Assembly: GCA_025667525.1 (NCBI GenBank)
Contig: CM046878.1
Location: forward strand, 404,171,275 to 404,235,274
From: Glebionis coronaria
Taxonomy: Eukaryota; Streptophyta; Magnoliopsida; Asterales; Asteraceae
DNA length: 64,000 bases
Direction of reading: 5' to 3'
A program made the translations under genes and the position numbers. Each line of letters begins with the position of its first letter. The stretch's first letter is position 1. This document shows positions 11,630 through 24,392 of this stretch, in pieces. The notes below the pieces were generated by a model. That model was not told where the DNA came from. It saw only the letters and a list, made by a program, of their open reading frames with translations, and did not search any database.

Positions 11630-14354
11630 TCTCGTTATAGAGAACGAAAGATTTTTAAAACCAAGGTTTTGAATTCAACATTTCAAAATATTTTAACTAT
11701 AAACATTTTTCTAAAAATGTCTAAAAATCTTTTGACTATAACGGTGCCGAAGAATTCCCGAGTTACAGACAAGGCCAGACTGAGAAGTATTATTTTAATA
11801 TATATATAACTTGGATTATATATATACATATAATGTAATTTGATTACATGATTGTTTGATGATTATTTCTATATTTATACGAGGTATTTATACGACGTAG
11901 ATTGTCACAAGGAACCGTATTTCCCCTAGCAAATTAATCTAAGCTATTTCTGTAAGAATTCTAGCTATTCCAGATCTAAACCAAGTTGTGGATATTTATG
12001 ATCCCAACAAAATGGTTGATATTCGTAGAAATGGTAATAGTAGTTGATTGTGATCTTAATGAAAAATTGGCGAGATTAAATCTGATATCGATGTCATGAT
12101 GATCTTTCCTTATCGAGTGGAGTTTGACAAAACGTTACCACCTAGAAAGATGTCATCTGATTCGGTGTCACCCAAATCTTAAATTTGGAAATCGAAAGGG
12201 TGAATGTTGCACTTGAGGCTGTCATTGGAACCTTTACCCAAAAGCCTCATGCCACTAGTACCTTTCTGAGAAGTCTAATTGATGTGTGAGTCATTTCATA
12301 CCAGTGACTCATTTGATAACTATTGATGAAAGAGCTATAGGATTAGAAATTAAGTGTTGTTCATATCGAGCTTTTATTGCCCTATTAAGGTCTAAGAATA
12401 AGGTTGAAAGTATTGGAGAATGAGGTAGGATATCGCATAGAGTATGATTTGGTTGAAACTTGAATGAAGTAAAAATTTAACTTATATGGAATAAGAAATT
12501 GTTAAGAGGAAGTCGTTAAGTTCTCTGATTGAATTATAAGGTTTTAATTGATTGTTGATTTGTGTTAAGTGTTGTTCCTAGGACATTGTCCAATGATGAG
12601 GATGCCCAGTGTCCAAGAAATAAATTGAAGAAATCTTCTTCTGAATTGGGACCGATGGATCTTTCGAGACATATGGAACACCTAATGACTCTTGTAGATT
12701 AGTAATCATTTTGGTATCTTTTAAAAATCCCTAACCTAATTGAGACATCAGTTGGTAGGATGAGTTCTTGGAATTGTATGACATAGTGACACGTAATGTG
12801 TTACAGTACAATTTTGACTTGTTTGTGATTAATGAAAAGACTACCTTTGACTGATAAATTATACATGTATCGATGATATCTATATTTTATTGCTTCTTTC
12901 TAATGGTCGCGTTAGAGATGCAACCATTGAACAAGTACTCATCTCGATTTGAGTTACGTTGTTGATTATTCTTTATGAGCACCATCGAGGTCATGGACCT
13001 CATGATTAATTGGCTAAGCTCATTTCCTATCATATTGTAGTTAGTTCTTGGTGAACAACTCTTAATCACTCTTTTGCAGATCACTCATTGTTTTTATAAG
13101 ATAAAACAGTATCCCTTGAGAAAAATTGAATTTTCATCACTATAAGGATTATCCAAAGTGAGATTTATAAGTGATCGTTATCGAAATGAATTTGTTTATA
13201 AAACACCTTGGAAAACTTAATTGTTTTCATAACAAAGAAAATCTTTGTAAATTTATTTTTGATTCTTATTTAAGAATTAAGCATGAAAATGTTTTTATTA
13301 TAAACATGATGATAAAATTTTGACGAACTGAGTATTGCATCGTTAATCTTGAAATTGTATATAGTTGCGCGCCTACATACAATTTGGAAGGGACCATGCA
13401 AGACTGATTAGTAGTCACCATGAAATTGTTAAGAAACACTAAATTTTCTTTGAAGATTGTGAAAGATTAAATTTTATGAGATCTACAAGAAGTGAAAAAT
13501 AGGGACATATTGATAGGGACACCTACATATGTGCCCGTACTATTTATTCTTCTGAGTCGAATTTACTCATCTATGAAAATTGTCTTATTTGACAATTGAT
13601 AATTCTTTCTTGTCCAATTCTCCCATAGTGAGATTCTTAGGAAAAGTATTCGATTACCGAATGTTGATACCCGACTGGATGTATCGACGTTCCAATCATT
13701 TCTTTTAATTTGATTTTATTTGAATGACCTGGGTAACGATCCGAGGAGCTTTCGAATGCGTACTCAAATTATAAAAACATGGGATATATTCATATTCGTT
13801 AAATGTTTTCGTCTGTATCTGATTTGAAAATTCTCTCACGTAGATTATGCGTTAAACCTACTTTTTTAAGGCTAGTTATGTCTCCATGTATCCTTGAATT
13901 TGTGAAGGATTATTAGTTTTCTATTAGTCTTTTGAGAAGTTCAAATCTTATCGACTGTAATGAAACTGAAAAGTTGATAGTGCCAGTAGAATGGATTGAT
14001 TGATTTTGACATGACGACATTGTCTTAATTGATGGGAACTCGAGTAGAATTCCCCTAAAAGATAAGATGTTGATTATCAAAAGTGATCTAAATAATTCTT
14101 GATGGATGACGATATCCTGCATTTAGACTTGAAATTATACCGTGAGTGGTTGTGAATTAGTCATAGATACTATGATCTAGAAAGAACCTAATATGAATTT
14201 ATTAAAAGATGTTTCTTTTATCTGAAACTTTAGGAGGTATTTATTGTTGAATTACCTAGACTTTTGCCATTAAGGCAAGTTGAAATTGGTATTGATTATA
14301 TTCCCGGTGCTGCACCTATGGCTTGTGCATTGTACAACAACACCATCTAAATTA
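11630..14354 (+). pseudogene. Decayed internal region of element A
   Basis: There is no ORF above about 70 codons. The whole stretch aligns to B at 39885-42840 at about 92 percent by eye, sharing stops and frame breaks. Near 14230-14350 a trace of the start of an RT domain is recognisable (a counterpart of the [12 protein letters not shown] region of element C). The alignment to B stops at about 14352, where a deletion joins the internal sequence to the middle of the 3' LTR. Confidence 0.75.
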
Positions 14355-16095
14355 AAACATGATTTTTACGTCTTTTCGGCTATTACCGTAAAATTAACGT
14401 TTTTCGCCAATTAAAACTTAGACGATCGAACCCATCTAATGTAAAGTTTCTAAAAGTCATATAATGATATATAAGTACCTAATACAAGTAAAAACCGATA
14501 AAACCCGAACTATATGACATACGGACATTAACGAGCTAAGTTAGCATTATTGGACTATAAACTCGACTAGTTAGTAAAACACTTATAAATTTACTTATTG
14601 GGCTTAACCCACTTGGGCCCAACATGTAAAGTATAATAATGATAACAAAAGTAAAAAATGGATTAATACAAGTTAATGGACTTATAAAAGGCTTATTGGA
14701 CCTAAAACATGTAAATAGGTAAAACTAGTAAACTAGTAAAAAGTTACTAATACATAAACACTAAAATGAGTAAATAAGAATATATAAACCCACTTGATCA
14801 TCATCATATGTACAAAATCATCATATGTATATTTGTTATTTTTATAAAGTCATTGGACAAGAGTCTAAGACGAGTATTTTTTGTCTAGGTTTCCGTGATT
14901 GAAGCACGTACCGTACATCTGAATGGCTGATAACCGCCTTCCCACATCAACGTGAGTTCATAGCCTCACACTCTTTTAAATGTTTTTATGAAATGTTTTA
15001 TAAACCCGCGAGGGAGATAACATGTTAGTTTTTATAAAATAGGACACTAGTTGTCCCGATTGTTTGTTTATTGATTTGGACCCGAATGATTGTATGACCC
15101 GATGAATGATTAAATGACCCGATAGATGAAATGAAATGGATTATTAAAGGTAGGTTATGTCACTAAAAGTCCCATTAGCATGAATTGTGAACTACCGGGA
15201 TTTGGTAGACGCTTATGCATATAATAGTACTATTTGGGGACAATCATCCCAGTTCGTGCCTTGACGGTTGATCCCCGTCGTGCCACATTGATTGGTAAGC
15301 GAATTTATGTATGAGAAGATTTCCATAGCGTGATTTTTGTGACGACACGCTAATTTAGATGGGCAAATTGAGATTCGGGTTATCTACCCGTTGTTTGTTG
15401 TAGTAAGGTAACAATGTCATGCGGCTTATAATAATCCAAATAACGAAATACTGCTATACGCACTTAATTACAATGAAATGCCTGACTAGCAATGCGGAGT
15501 CTTATTATTGATTTTATGTTCGTGATTTGGTTTTACATAACCATATTCATATAATGGTTTTTATTTAACTCTACACGACATTATAAAACGTATTGTATGA
15601 TATTTTTACGAAATTGGTTCGTATAATGGTTTTGAAGGCAAATGCCTATATTATGATATTTGATATGGATTTGTATAAAATGACTTTGGCTATTTTATGG
15701 CCTATTACAAAGATTTGTAAAAAATAATTTTCGGTAATAATTTTATACCGATGTTATATTGTTGGATTTAATTAAAACTCTATGAATTCACTCGGCGTTT
15801 TCGCTGACCTTTTCTATTAACATGTTTTATCTCAGGTACTTACAGGTAATTCTCGGGAAGACAACAAGAATTCATGGCCTGCACTTAAATAATAATTTCC
15901 ATTCAAATTCTTTGTAAAACTTGTATGAAATACAATGACTTGGAACCTATGTAAATTTTGATATTTATGAATGGAAATGCTTTATTATTAAACGACGCGA
16001 TTTTTAAGCGTTGTCTATGATGTGAGTAATGTGTTATCCCGTAACACCAACTAGTCTTCCGATGTATTGAATTGTGCAAATTTGGGGGTGTTACA
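14355..16095 (+). repeat. 3' LTR of element A, missing its first 1.6 kb
   Basis: It matches 9894-11614 of the 5' LTR and ends at the same GGGGGTGTTACA next to the TSD. It has a 20-bp longer segment near 15985 that the B LTRs also carry, so the 5' LTR lost it. Splice-like GTGAGT (14952) and TCTCAG (15835) are retained. Confidence 0.88.
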
Positions 16096-16100
16096 TGAAA

Positions 16101-17134
16101 GAGTTGTGTTTAACATGGGAAAGTTGTCAAAGAAGTCTAATGAGCCCGAAGCGGTGAAGCATATTGATGTTGTGAATGAGGAGGAAACTCAAGATCATAT
16201 CCTTGATGAAGTTTGTGATGAATATTTTTATGAAGATTGCTCAAGTGGAGATTATGATTTACCTCATGTTGAGACCATTGCTTCCATTACTTCATCCTTG
16301 GATTTTCATGAACCTCAAGAGCTTAACTTTGGTGATTCTATGATTTATTCTAATCCTCTCTTTGAAACCTCATATGATAACCCACTTTTCCACTATGATG
16401 AAGACACCAATGAGGATTTTAGTGATGATGAATCTCTTCTTTGTGATACACCACCATATGATGATTATAGTGATGATGAGAACTCCACTTGTGACTCTCC
16501 ATTTGTTGATGATCACACTTCTTTGAGTTTTGAGGAATCACCAATCTTTGATAGACCAATCTATGATGTTTATGATGATGAGGAGGATTCTATCATGGAT
16601 GAGAGTGATGAGTTTTTACAGGTGGATATACCTTTCGAGTACACTCTTGGATATATTGATAAGGAATGGGACATACTCTTTCTAGAATCTCTATTATATG
16701 AAGATCCTTTACCTTCTTCCTTGTCCACCTCAACCTTTCAAAGTGATAAAGGAAAACAAGTTACCATGGTTCCTTCCAAGAGATTGTTGTTACCCATTAC
16801 TCTACAACCTTTCTCTCACCATGTGACTTACAAAGGAGAATCTTCTAAGGCAACCAAACCTTGTTTTTTTCCCATCAAGGAACGGATTTTTGATCCTCGT
16901 ATAGAGCTTGCCAAACCATCTCATTATCCGCCTGATGCAACAAAAGGAAAACTTGGGAAAGATTTCAGAGTATCACCCTATCACCTTTTGAAGAACATAT
17001 GTGCGACCATTTTGGACAACAACACCTCACCCTTTTCACCATTGCTTGGGAAGTTAGTTGTTGAATTGTGTTATAAGTGGGATGGTAATTATGTATTTGA
17101 TCCAGGGGGATATTTATGGAGTTTTGATAATTGA
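16101..17134 (+). CDS. L1 acidic ORF downstream of protease; no RT or integrase (3' part of gag-pro ORF)
   Basis: An uninterrupted frame of about 344 codons ends at TAA 17132-17134. It is the continuation of the L1 protease frame before element A inserted: joining at the TSD keeps frame. The start codon at 16067 lies inside the A LTR and is an artefact. The protein is very acidic for its first 200 residues, with two tandem copies of a unit near SDDExxxCDxP (DNA about 16415-16515). A more basic, proline-containing C-terminal half follows and ends in WDGNYVFDPGGYLWSF. Position suggests it corresponds to the acidic spacer that links protease to RT in element R (61153-61848), but RT, RNase H and integrase are absent. 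I do not recognise a domain, and the function is unknown. It is intact while the upstream gag is broken, which is unexpected. Confidence 0.65.
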
Positions 17135-19190
17135 AAACTTGTTTTACCTCATCATGGAGATTTTTCTTAAAAAGGGCAAAACTTTTCTTCTCCATGATAG
17201 GTTTTAGGCACTTGCAAGTGTGGGATGTGTCAAGCTAGAGACTCTTTAAATCAAGCATTGTATAACTAGGTCTAGAAGTTTTAGATTTAGAGTGTTGTAG
17301 GTTAGACATAAGGATGGAGAGTTGATGAGAAGTGTAGGGGATACCTTCCTTTTGTCTTCATGTTGTTTGTAGGGTTGCTCACTCATCACGTGCTTTGGAG
17401 CTTTTGGAGGAGGCCCTTGTATCCGGTTCACTTTGTTACTATTGTGATTTTTCATAGACACATTGTGCTTAAAAAATGAATTCACTATAGTTGATCTTTC
17501 CTTAGCTTGGGTTAAGCAAAGTATATTCATTGTCATAAGTGTAGGGGAAGTTTATACTTGCATGCTCTTAAACATTGAGGACGATGCTTAGCTTAAATGT
17601 AGGGGGTCTTCTATCGAAGTGACCTTACCTAGACTTTGTCATTGACCTTCATGATAACTTGGAAATTAAATTTTCAAACATTTTTCAAATTTTTGATCTA
17701 CTTTAGCTAACCAAAAATATGCATTCATAATTTTTGCATAACACATTTGCATTGTATAAATTTCTTCTTTTGTTCTTTATAAATAAATATTAAAGGAAAG
17801 AAAATATAATAAGGACATGGTTTAACAAATTTAGACTTTTTTGACATATTAGGCCCGCCATGGATATTTTGATTCAACCCAAGTTTGCTTATCTAAGCAT
17901 TCTTTAGCTAGTATCCTTAACCATCAGTCTTTCATTGGTCTATTAGGCTAAGCATCCACCACTCTCATTATTTAAGATTTTAAATTTGTGGAGAATGGGA
18001 AATGATAGAGTTGAAGCAAGTATAAAAGGGCTAGATAAACTTCATGATAATTACTTGTGGCTAAAACCTTCTCTTCTTTACCTCTATTTTCTTTGCATGT
18101 ATATATGTTAATAAATAATCAAGAACAGTTTTAATCTGTTTGTAATCTCTTATGCATTTTTGTCTAATCATTCATGGTTGATATAAGTATGTCTTAAGAT
18201 TCTAAGTTAGAACGTTTTATGTGTACTAGACTTATGTCATGCTTAATACTTAGCGGGTGTTTTTCCTTTTATTCTTTTCAATTTTTTTTGTGAGGAATAA
18301 ATAAAAATAAGAGCGGCTTATAAAAAATGAGTGGCTAGAGAAAAGAAAGAGAAGAAAAAAGAAAAAGAAAAATAATAATAATACAAGACTCCCAAGAGGG
18401 GCAGTGAAGTGTTAATTATAGTAACTATTAGATTCAAATATTACCTTGACGGGTTACGGGGATTTAATAGTTGCTCCAATCCAATATTACCTTGACGCGT
18501 TGCGGGATTGAAGATCCAAAGTCTCAAAAAGGCGGAGGAGGTAAATTATTGCGTGCGTTTTATTTTTCTTTCCTTAGCGAGTGTGTAGCTACTTATTAAT
18601 GCATGACATGAGGATTTTACACATATGGCGAATGACTTATTACTCTTGAAACGGACTTATATTAATTGTGGGCGGTTTTTCAAGTAATGGATGAGAGGAT
18701 TACATAAGATTAAAACCGTGCTTCCTTATTTTTGGATTTTACATTTCTTATATTTTACGCTTCAAATAATGACAAATTTGCCTTCAAGCAATTTGCTCAA
18801 ATAATAACCGGTTCCACATTTAATTGTCATGAATAAGTTGATGCACTTTTTACTTGTGAATGCAATGATCCCATTTTTAAGCTTGGTATGGGGAAAGTGA
18901 AACTTGAGGGTGATAAGTGTCCATGGTACCAAAGCCCTAATTTAAGTCATTGATTTCTTTATGAGTTTTTCCATCAAAACCATTTCAAGAAAATCAAAAA
19001 TATAAAAATAGAATTGTTTCTTTTGCATTGCATTGTATAAAATCAAAATCATGCATCATATAGTGTAAAGTAGTGTGAAAACATTCCATATTGGCCAAGG
19101 TAGGTTAATTATGAGGAAATTATAAAATTGTGCTTTAAAATATAGCATTGCATGAGGTCATGGCAATGTTCAAGTGTAGGGGATTTAATA
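17135..19190 (+). other. 3' noncoding region of L1
   Basis: No coding sequence is supportable. It contains a hairpin plus G-tract (17570-17606) also found in element R. An imperfect direct repeat, AATATTACCTTGACG, occurs at 18437 and 18483. An A/G-rich block lies at 18300-18380. A terminal purine-rich run (GTAGGGGAT, about 19175-19184) probably acts as the polypurine tract just before the 3' LTR. Confidence 0.6.
17570..17606 (+). other. Hairpin and G-tract shared with Athila element R
   Basis: AAACATTG, AGGA, CGATGCTT forms an imperfect stem-loop. It is followed about 12 bases later by AGGGGG. The R copy (58198-58244, minus) has a perfect 8-bp stem and a run of 15 G. It lies a few hundred bases after the last coding sequence in both. 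Confidence 0.55.
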
Positions 19191-19286
19191 TGAGAAAAAT
19201 CTCATATCAATTTAATCATATTAAACCCTAAAACACGAAGCAAAATACCAACTTTATTGTGTCAAAATAGCTTTATGTGGTGTTTT
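19191..19286 (+). repeat. First 96 bp of the L1 3' LTR, interrupted by element C
   Basis: It begins TGAGA straight after the purine-rich run, as does the LTR at 617. It ends in GTTTT (19282-19286), the target duplicated on insertion of C, and continues at 31142. Confidence 0.65.
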
Positions 19287-22081
19287 TGTAACACCCCGCC
19301 AAATGCTATGCGCAGCGGAACTACAACATTTGGGTGCTACGCAGTTATCATCGCACACAAGATATATCGAACGACTCTAAAGAGACGTCAATTTAAAACT
19401 TAAATTAAAAATTGTTAAAAGATACATGTCCACGGTTTTTCCAACCCCACTTGGTACAACAGAGTTTAGCGTTTTCGGTCCCCCATGAATCTCAACCCAA
19501 AAATTACAGTTTCACAACAACATAACATTAAAGTTAAAAAATGTTTAAGTAGAAAAGGGAGGAAAAACAAGCAGACTCCAAGCCATACACACAACATCCA
19601 TCCCATGCACGCTCCATGCTACACTTCAGCGGTTACCTGAAACACATGCCAAAATTTGGTCAACGAAAACGTTGAGTGGAATTCATAGGTTTTACAATTC
19701 ATTTTGAACATATGTGAAATAAAAACCATTCACGATTATTCATAGACTTGTCGATCAAACAATCTATATTCAAGATACTAGCAATTGTGTTTAAGCTCAT
19801 GACACTAAACCGTTAACTCAATCACCCGCGTAATAATTACCGGCGTGATTCAGATGAAACCAAGGCCCCTAATAAGGCATCAGTTGCAATTATACCTTAT
19901 CTCTTATCACAAATTATCCGTCCGCAGGGGGTATCAACGTACTAGCCCTCGTCTCGGATAGGGTAGTCAACCCCATAGTAGTATCACTTTGTATAAGCGG
20001 CTATTTCTAATCCATGCTAGGACTAAACAATAGTTAATAGTTCATGAAATTAGGGACTTTTGCAACTAGGTACTCAACACAATCTCAAAGGCAACATTCG
20101 GGACCAACAATCATTCATGACATATGTTCATTTTAAAAACTAGCATGCATTTCCCTCGCGGGTAAAACAGTTTGAAATAATAATAAGCGAGGCTATAAAT
20201 TCACACCTTATATATCAAGTAGTCGATAGTTCGAGAGACGGTCACTGACGACGATACGGATGCCCGGGTAAATCAACACCTATCAACCAAATAACGCGTA
20301 ATGAGTAATCTCATTTTAAAACCTTATGGTACTGTATAAAATACATAAATACTAGTCACTTAGGACAATTACAACTCACGCCAAAACAAAACAACAAGCG
20401 TTACTCATTTTATACCATTCGTCCTTATTATTAACGTTATCTATTTTTATTCATTTTCGCCGATACTTACCAAAAGTACGGACTATTTTACTATACTTAA
20501 CCATCTTTATAAAATTTGACAAAATTCTCAAAAATGCTATAAGACCTGTAGATATCACATATTTAATCCCAATAAAAGTTTTTACTTCTACGACCCGTTA
20601 CTCAATGCTTTTCCAAAAACTACGTTTTTCGGACTGAAATTGTACTTTGACCAAGTTGGACCCGTTTGACCCGTTTAAAATACTCCATTGACCCATTTGA
20701 CACCTAAGTCCTATAGTAGACTCAAATGTGCAGGTTTGACACCAAAATTCAGTCCTTGACCATTTATCAAACTAGACTTAGAGTCCCCGGGATTTGACCT
20801 ACAACCAATCATAACTTCGGATTATGACGGTTTTCATCTCCCGGTACACGAATTTCAAAACGTCGTAACTTTTGACTCGTTAGGAGTCGTAAGCTCTACC
20901 TTATACCAAATCGAAGCTAAGAAAATTCTCTACAAGTCTATCCTATCCACAAGACATGTTTTCAAAATGATTTTTACGAAAATGCCTTAAACTTTCTGCC
21001 TAAATTTAACCATACCAAAATCACACTTACGCTCGATTCCAAACCTATTTATCATCACTAGGCATCATCCTAAGCTTCCCTAATCACAACCAAAACATAT
21101 TTTCAGTTCCTAACCCCTATTGATCATCAACCTCATAAGCTAAAATCCTAAAAACAAACATGCAAGTACTTGTATCCATCTAAAACATCTATGAACACAA
21201 GATTAAACACAAAACCAATGCTCAAAACATCAATCACCATGGCTTCCCAAACACCCCCCTTAGCCGTGGGATTTGGGTGACCAAAACACCACAACCAAAT
21301 CAATTTTGGTGGGTTTGTTTAGTGATTATACCCCCATTACACATGAATTTAACATGCATTTATCCAATTAACATCAAAAACGAGTTTGAAAAATTCCTTT
21401 GATTCTTGAAAAAAAATTGAATGCATGTTGGATTTGATTACATAGAAAGGTAGGGAATGATTAGATTAGAGGTGGTCTAACCTTAGTTTTAATCAAAACC
21501 AAGTAGAAAAAAAAATTAATGGTGGTTTTTGGTGGGTTGGGGGTGACCGTCGGCCTAAAGGAGAAGAGAGGGAGAGAACCAAAAAATTTTGCAAGTGTTT
21601 TTGTGTTGTATGTGTTTTCATTTTCCCCTTTTGTAAAATTGGAAGGACCCCTTGTGCAATTTAGGCTTTCTTTTGGCTTCAAGTAAAAACGACATTAAAA
21701 CTTTGCGGGATTGACTCACTAGTCATTTTAGAAAATTTTACGGGAGTCGGAAATTATCCCAAACACTCCAAAATACTTTTGGGATACTTTAAATGTACCC
21801 GGAAAGCTATAAAACTCACCCGACTCGACTTAACACGAACCGTAAGTAAAATTCTCGAAAAATTACATTATCGATAAAACGTCAATAATTATAGAAATTT
21901 GGGCATCCATCGAGATCGTATTCGTCATCGTCCTTCTTGAATCGTCAATCGTAAAAATTATAACCTCGAACATCGGTTTCAACCAAAATACTAGTATATA
22001 TAGCAATTAATATTTATTAAAAATTTCAAAAATTAGCGTAAATTAGGGTAATGTTAGTGACCTCGGTTCTAGGGTATCACA
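19287..22081 (-). repeat. 3' LTR of element C
   Basis: Reading the minus strand it starts TGTGATACCC and ends GGGGTGTTACA. It is near-identical to 28341-31136. It carries the conserved module also seen in A, B and D: on the minus strand AAGGTGTGAATTTATAGCC (GT at 20206-20205) and GTTTCAG ending at 19637. The 73-codon ORF at 21461-21682 recurs in the other LTR only because the LTR is duplicated. Confidence 0.95.
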
Positions 22082-22101
22082 TCCACCCCTCCTTAAAGAG
22101 A
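22082..22101 (-). other. Polypurine tract of element C
   Basis: On the minus strand AAGGAGGGGTGGA directly abuts the 3' LTR start. This is the expected primer for plus-strand DNA synthesis. Confidence 0.8.
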
Positions 22102-22132
22102 GCGACGTCCCGGCGCTCGCCTCTTCTTATAC

Positions 22133-24361
22133 TCACATTTCGTGCCGCTGTAACAGATGAGGATACCTTTCCTTGAAAAAGTCCTCACGTTCCCAAGTGT
22201 ATTCCGGTCCACGCTTAGAATTCCATCGAACCTTCACAATAGGAATTCTACTACGCTTCAGCCTCTTAACCTCTCGGTCCATAATTTCCACAGGTTCTTC
22301 CACAAAATGCATTTTGTCGTCCAGTTGAATCTCGTCCAAAGGAATCACCAATTCCTTATCCGCCAAACTCTTCTTCAAGTTCGATACGTGAAACGTGTCG
22401 TGAATAGCACTAAGCTCGCTCGGCAACTCTAACTTGTACGCTACTGGTCCAATTCGTTTAACGATCTTAAATGGTCCAATATACCTCGGACTCAACTTTC
22501 CTTTCTTCCCAAAACGAATTACACCCTTCCACGGCGATACCTTAAGCATAACCATATCTCGGACTTCAAACTCCAACGGTTTCCTTCTGTTATCGGCATA
22601 ACTCTTCTGTCGGCTTCTCGCGGCAAGTAGTCGGTTCTTGATTTGCACAATCTTCTCTGTCGTTTCTAAAACCATTTCGGGTCCAGTCAATTGACTTTCT
22701 CCTACTTCACTCCAACACACGGGCGATCTACACTTCCTCCCATACAATGCTTCGAACGGTGCTGCCTTGATACTCGCATGGTAACTATTGTTGTACGAAA
22801 ACTCCACTAGAGGCAAGTGGCGTTCCCAACTTCCTCCAAAATCAATCACACACGCTCGGAGCATGTCCTCCATCGTCTGAATAGTTCGTTCACTCTGGCC
22901 GTCAGTTTCCGGGTGATAAGCCGTACTTAAATTCAATTCAGTGCCCATCGCACGTTGAAGCGATTTCCAAAATTCCGAAGTAAATCTGCTATCGCGATCC
23001 GAAATGATCGATAACGGCACTCCATGTCTGCAAACGATCTCCTTCACGTACATACTGGCCAGCTTTTCCATACTGTCCGTCTTCTTCATAGGTAAGAAAT
23101 GAGCAGATTTCGTTAACCTATCCACTATTACCCATATCATATCACATCCACTAGGAGTTCTAGGTAAACCCGTCACGAAATCCATAGCGATTTTCTCCCA
23201 TTTCCATTCTGGGATCTCTGATTGTACCAACAACCCATACGGTTTCTTATGTTCTGCTTGAACCTTCGCGCAAGTCAAACACTTACTAACGTAACGAGCA
23301 ATATCCGCCTTCATATTCGGCCACCAATAAACTTTCTTCAGGTCATGATACATTTTATCCGATCCAGGATGTATCGAATACTTCGACTTATGAGACTCGT
23401 TCATAACCAAATCTCGTACTCCAGGCTTTCCTTCCTCAGATGAACACAACGGTATCCAAATCCGATTCTCGAAATATCTTAGTCCGTCTGACCTAATCAC
23501 AAAAAGAGGTTTCAACATTCTTCCCAAGTTCTCAGCATCAACGTTCTCCTTCATTAATCCCCTCTCCTGAGCCTTTAATATAGTTTCGGTTAAGTCAACA
23601 CTCTCAGTCATCACCAAAGCTCTGACTCTCAAAGGTTTCTCTCGTTCCTTCCTACTAAGTGCATCCGCTACAACATTCGCCTTGCCAGGATGGTAGCGAA
23701 TTTCACAGTCATAGTCACTCAGTAGTTCTACCCATCGTCTCTGTCGCATGTTCAACTCCTTTTGATCTAAAATGTGTTGCAAACTCTTGTGGTCAGTGAA
23801 CACAACACACTTCGTCCCATACAAATAATGTCTCCACAATTTCAACGCAAAAACTACATCTCCTAATTCCAAATCATGCGTCGTGTAGTTCTCCTCATTC
23901 TTCCTCAGTTGTCTCGACGCGTAAGCTATCACCTTTTCACGCTGCATCAATACCGCTCCATAACCCTTACGAGATGCGTCACAATATACTACAAAGTCTT
24001 CGGTTCCTTCAGGTAATGACAATATCGGTGCGGAACATAACTTGTCCTTGAGCATTTTGAAAGCGAATTCTTCCTCATTTCCCCATTCATACACCCTATT
24101 CTTTTCGGTAAGCTTTGTCAACGGTTTTGCTATCAACGAGAATCCTTCAATGAACCTTCGATAATACCCAGCTAAACCAAGGAATTGTCGAACTTCAGTC
24201 GGCGTTGTCGGTGCTGACCATTCCCTGATCGCTTCGACCTTGGCAGGATCCACGCGAACTCCCTTGCTATCAATCACGTGACCAAGGAATTGCACGGATT
24301 CTAACCAAAACTCACACTTCGAGAACTTCGCATACAGCTTCTCCTTCTTTAGCAGATCCAA
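22133..24361 (-). pseudogene. Element C pol: RT thumb, RNase H, integrase and chromodomain
   Basis: An open frame of 742 codons. It starts just after the RT active-site region ([13 protein letters not shown]) and covers the RT thumb. RNase H follows ([14 protein letters not shown] near residue 125, [18 protein letters not shown]). The integrase HHCC zinc finger is complete (H...H...CLTC near residues 335-375), as are the catalytic residues ([23 protein letters not shown]). A C-terminal chromodomain-like segment contains [15 protein letters not shown]. The chromodomain and motif wording place it in the Tekay/Del lineage, whose chromodomain is thought to guide insertion into heterochromatin. 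It is one reading frame away from the upstream gag-pro-RT because of the deletion near 24390. The first ATG is arbitrary. Confidence 0.92.
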
Positions 24362-24392
24362 AATCTTTCTCAGGTGCTTCTCGTGCTCCTCC

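Larger units (their letters stand above)
8283..16095 (+). mobile_element. Element A: decayed Tekay/Del-like Ty3/gypsy element, TSD TGAAA
   Basis: The element starts TGTGACAATCC and ends GGGGGTGTTACA. The five bases TGAAA occur directly before (8278-8282) and after (16096-16100), a perfect target-site duplication. The order is 5' LTR (8283-11614), mutated primer site, decayed internal region, and a 3' LTR lacking its first 1.6 kb. The internal sequence and LTRs are closely related to element B. A single deletion running from inside the RT remnant into the 3' LTR explains the short right side. No ORF is usable. Confidence 0.9.

Noticed and set aside
13913..14122. 69-codon ORF with a relative at 42360-42608
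   Set aside because: Antisense to decayed pol of A and B; similarity follows from common descent of the elements.
16067..16100. Apparent start codon of the 355-codon ORF
   Set aside because: It lies in the 3' LTR of element A. The true frame comes from the L1 protease across the insertion.
21461..21682. 73-codon ORF repeated at 30516-30737
   Set aside because: Present twice only because the LTR of C is duplicated; no recognised motif and antisense-like composition.
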